Below, in pieces: positions 3,836-5,508 of a DNA stretch of 5,508 nt. Numbering within the stretch: position 1 is the first letter of the stretch; each line of letters begins with the position of its first letter. This DNA comes from Kiritimatiellia bacterium (GTDB lineage: Bacteria; Verrucomicrobiota; Kiritimatiellia; RFP12; UBA1067). The stretch spans positions 1-5,508 of the forward strand of contig JAGBFY010000118.1 in NCBI GenBank assembly GCA_017936245.1, given 5' to 3'. Below the pieces are notes generated by a model. It saw only the letters and a program-made list of their open reading frames with translations, had not been told where the DNA came from and did not search any database. A program made the translations under genes and the position numbers.

Positions 3836-5508
3836 TTACTCAGAAAGGAGAGCCGCCTGAGCCGCCGCAAGACGCGCGATCGGCACGCGGAACGGAGAAC
3901 AGGACACGTAGTCCAGCCCAAGCTTGTGGCAGAACGCCACGGAAACCGGATCGCCGCCGTGCTCACCGCAGATTCCGCAGTGCAGCATCGGACGCGACTT
4001 CTTGCCGTCGGTAACAGCCATCTCCATGAGCTTGCCGACACCGCTCTGGTCGAGACGCGCAAACGGGTCATTCTCGAATATCTTCTTGTCGTAATATGAG
4101 CCGAGGAACTTGCCGGCGTCATCACGCGAGAAACCGTAGGTCATCTGCGTAAGGTCGTTCGTACCGAAGCAGAAGAACTCAGCCTCGTCCGCAATCTCAG
4201 CCGCAGTCAGCACGGCACGCGGAATCTCGATCATCGTGCCTACCTCATAGTTGAGCTTGATCTCAGCGGCCTGAATCTCATCGTTCGCTACGTGGACGAC
4301 AATATCCTTCACGAACTTGAACTCCTTCGGGTCGCCAGTGAGCGGAATCATGATTTCCGGCTTCACGCTCCATCCCTTGTGACGCTTCTGGGTGTTGATT
4401 GCGGCGCGGATTACGGCCTTCGTCTGCATGACGGCGATTTCAGGATAGGTCACGCAGAGACGGCACCCGCGGTGCCCCATCATCGGGTTGATTTCGTGCA
4501 GGTTGTCGATAATCTCCTTGATGCGGGAAATCGGCTTGTGCTGAGCCTTGGCGAGAAGAGCGATCTCCTCGTCGGTGTGCGGCACGAACTCGTGGAGCGG
4601 CGGATCGAGGAAGCGGATCGTGACGGGCTGTCCGTCAAGCGCCTCGAAAAGCTGCTCGAAATCGTCCTGCTGGTACGGAAGGATCTTTGCGAGAGCAAGG
4701 CGGCGCTCCTCTACGGTATCGGCGCAGATCATTTCGCGGAACGCGGCGATGCGACTCTGCGAGAAGAACATGTGCTCCGTACGGCAAAGGCCGATTCCTT
4801 CTGCGCCAAGCTCACGCGCTTTCTTTGCGTCGCGCGGCGTATCGGCATTGGTGCGCACTTTCAGGCGGCGGAACTTGTCAGCCCACATCATTATGCGGCC
4901 AAACTCACCGGCGATGGTCGCATCGACGGTCGGGATGACGCCGTCGTAGATGTTGCCGGTGGAGCCGTCGATGGAAATCCAGTCGCCTTCCCGGAACGTC
5001 TTGCCGCCGAGGATGAACTTCTTGCCCTCCTCGTCCATCTGGATCTCCTGACAGCCAGACACGCAGCACTCGCCCATGCCGCGGGCGACGACCGCCGCAT
5101 GGCTCGTCATGCCGCCGCGGACGGTGAGGATGCCCTGCGCGGCCTTCATGCCTTCGATATCTTCAGGACTCGTTTCGAGACGCACCAGCACCACCTTCTC
5201 GCCGCGCTCCTTCCAGGCTTTCGCGTCGTCGGCGGTGAACACGATCTTTCCGCAGGCCGCACCAGGCGATGCAGGAAGTCCGCGTCCCATCGGCTGGGCG
5301 CGCTTGAGGGCGACTGTGTCGAACTGCGGATGGAGAAGCGTATCGAGATTGCGAGGCTCGACCATTAAAACAGCCTCCTGCTCCGTACGCATACCTTCGT
5401 CCACGAGATCGCAGGCGATCTTGAGTGCGGCCTTGGCCGTACGCTTGCCGTTGCGCGTCTGAAGCATGAAGAGATTGCCGTTCTCGATGGTGAACTCCAT
5501 AGATCGGA
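3836..5508 (-). CDS. ppdK: Pyruvate phosphate dikinase, C-terminal part (cut by window edge)
   Basis: PPDK interconverts pyruvate, ATP and phosphate with PEP, AMP and pyrophosphate in the cytosol, serving pyrophosphate-linked glycolysis or gluconeogenesis. About 557 of an expected 870-910 residues are present; the N-terminal ATP-grasp domain lies off the right edge. Counting from the internal methionine at 5500, the end of the nucleotide domain (EFTIENGNLFMLQTRNGKRT) comes first. Next is the swivel domain with GGMTSHAAVVARGMG, whose H134 is the phosphorylated histidine and T132 the residue modified by PPDK regulatory proteins in other organisms. The PEP/pyruvate barrel follows, with GIGLCRTEHMFF (235-246), TIRFLDPPLHEF (294-305), MGHRGCRL (341-348), EIPRAV (425-430), FGTNDLTQMTYGFSRDD (445-461) and CGICGEHGGDP (508-518) carrying the active-site cysteine. 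The frame stays open to the edge, so the methionine at 5500 is not the real start. All visible catalytic motifs are intact. pyrD starts 22 bases downstream on the same strand, suggesting co-transcription. Confidence 0.95.
   Translation of the reverse strand, partial: RSMEFTIENGNLFMLQTRNGKRTAKAALKIACDLVDEGMRTEQEAVLMVEPRNLDTLLHPQFDTVALKRAQPMGRGLPASPGAACGKIVFTADDAKAWKERGEKVVLVRLETSPEDIEGMKAAQGILTVRGGMTSHAAVVARGMGECCVSGCQEIQMDEEGKKFILGGKTFREGDWISIDGSTGNIYDGVIPTVDATIAGEFGRIMMWADKFRRLKVRTNADTPRDAKKARELGAEGIGLCRTEHMFFSQSRIAAFREMICADTVEERRLALAKILPYQQDDFEQLFEALDGQPVTIRFLDPPLHEFVPHTDEEIALLAKAQHKPISRIKEIIDNLHEINPMMGHRGCRLCVTYPEIAVMQTKAVIRAAINTQKRHKGWSVKPEIMIPLTGDPKEFKFVKDIVVHVANDEIQAAEIKLNYEVGTMIEIPRAVLTAAEIADEAEFFCFGTNDLTQMTYGFSRDDAGKFLGSYYDKKIFENDPFARLDQSGVGKLMEMAVTDGKKSRPMLHCGICGEHGGDPVSVAFCHKLGLDYVSCSPFRVPIARLAAAQAALLSE

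Noticed and set aside
3061..4014. Long plus-strand ORFs opposite pyrD and ppdK (for example 3061-4014 and 4292-5368).
   Set aside because: They are mirror frames of strongly conserved minus-strand genes in GC-rich sequence; their products show no family features.

Overview
The window looks like bacterial chromosome in two halves. The right half (about 2842-5508) is GC-rich and carries two intact-looking metabolic genes on the minus strand: the C-terminal part of pyruvate phosphate dikinase (ppdK, running off the right edge) and, 22 bases downstream, a class 1B dihydroorotate dehydrogenase (pyrD). The left half (about 1-2840) is visibly more AT-rich and is a patchwork of broken or accessory genes. 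Pyrophosphate-linked glycolysis (PPDK) together with PyrD1B, plus families of degenerate intergenic repeats, suggests an anaerobic or fermentative bacterium. A PVC-type lineage (Kiritimatiellota or Lentisphaerota) is one guess, held at low confidence because no marker gene is present.

Reading the minus strand from right to left after pyrD, there is first a block of intergenic repeats around a 49-codon plus-strand ORF of unknown function (2552-2701). Next come the remains of a type I restriction-modification operon. An hsdS half-gene (1890-2437) is broken by a one-base loss in an A tract and has no convincing start. An hsdR N-terminal part (nuclease domain and Walker A motif intact) stops in the middle of the helicase, where it is joined to the C-terminal end of an IS66-family transposase (218-about 489). 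No hsdM is in the window. A probable minus-strand terminator lies at 75-97.

Between hsdS and hsdR, on the opposite strand, sits a toxin-antitoxin pair with its own good sigma-70-type promoter (1289-1316): a short antitoxin of the 'addiction module component' type (1338-1514) and a RelE/ParE-type toxin (1555-1872). The antitoxin frame is cut by a TAA that removes its last 16 residues; without that stop it would overlap the toxin start by 11 bases.

The simplest reading is a defence island in decay beside housekeeping genes: hsdM and the first part of hsdS lost at a repeat boundary, hsdR beheaded by IS66-associated rearrangement, and the TA pair damaged by a nonsense change. I do not see a convincing new system. 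The items most worth a second look are the antitoxin stop, the TA pair inside the RM operon, the possible phase-variable A tract in hsdS, and the small ORF bracketed by inverted repeats.
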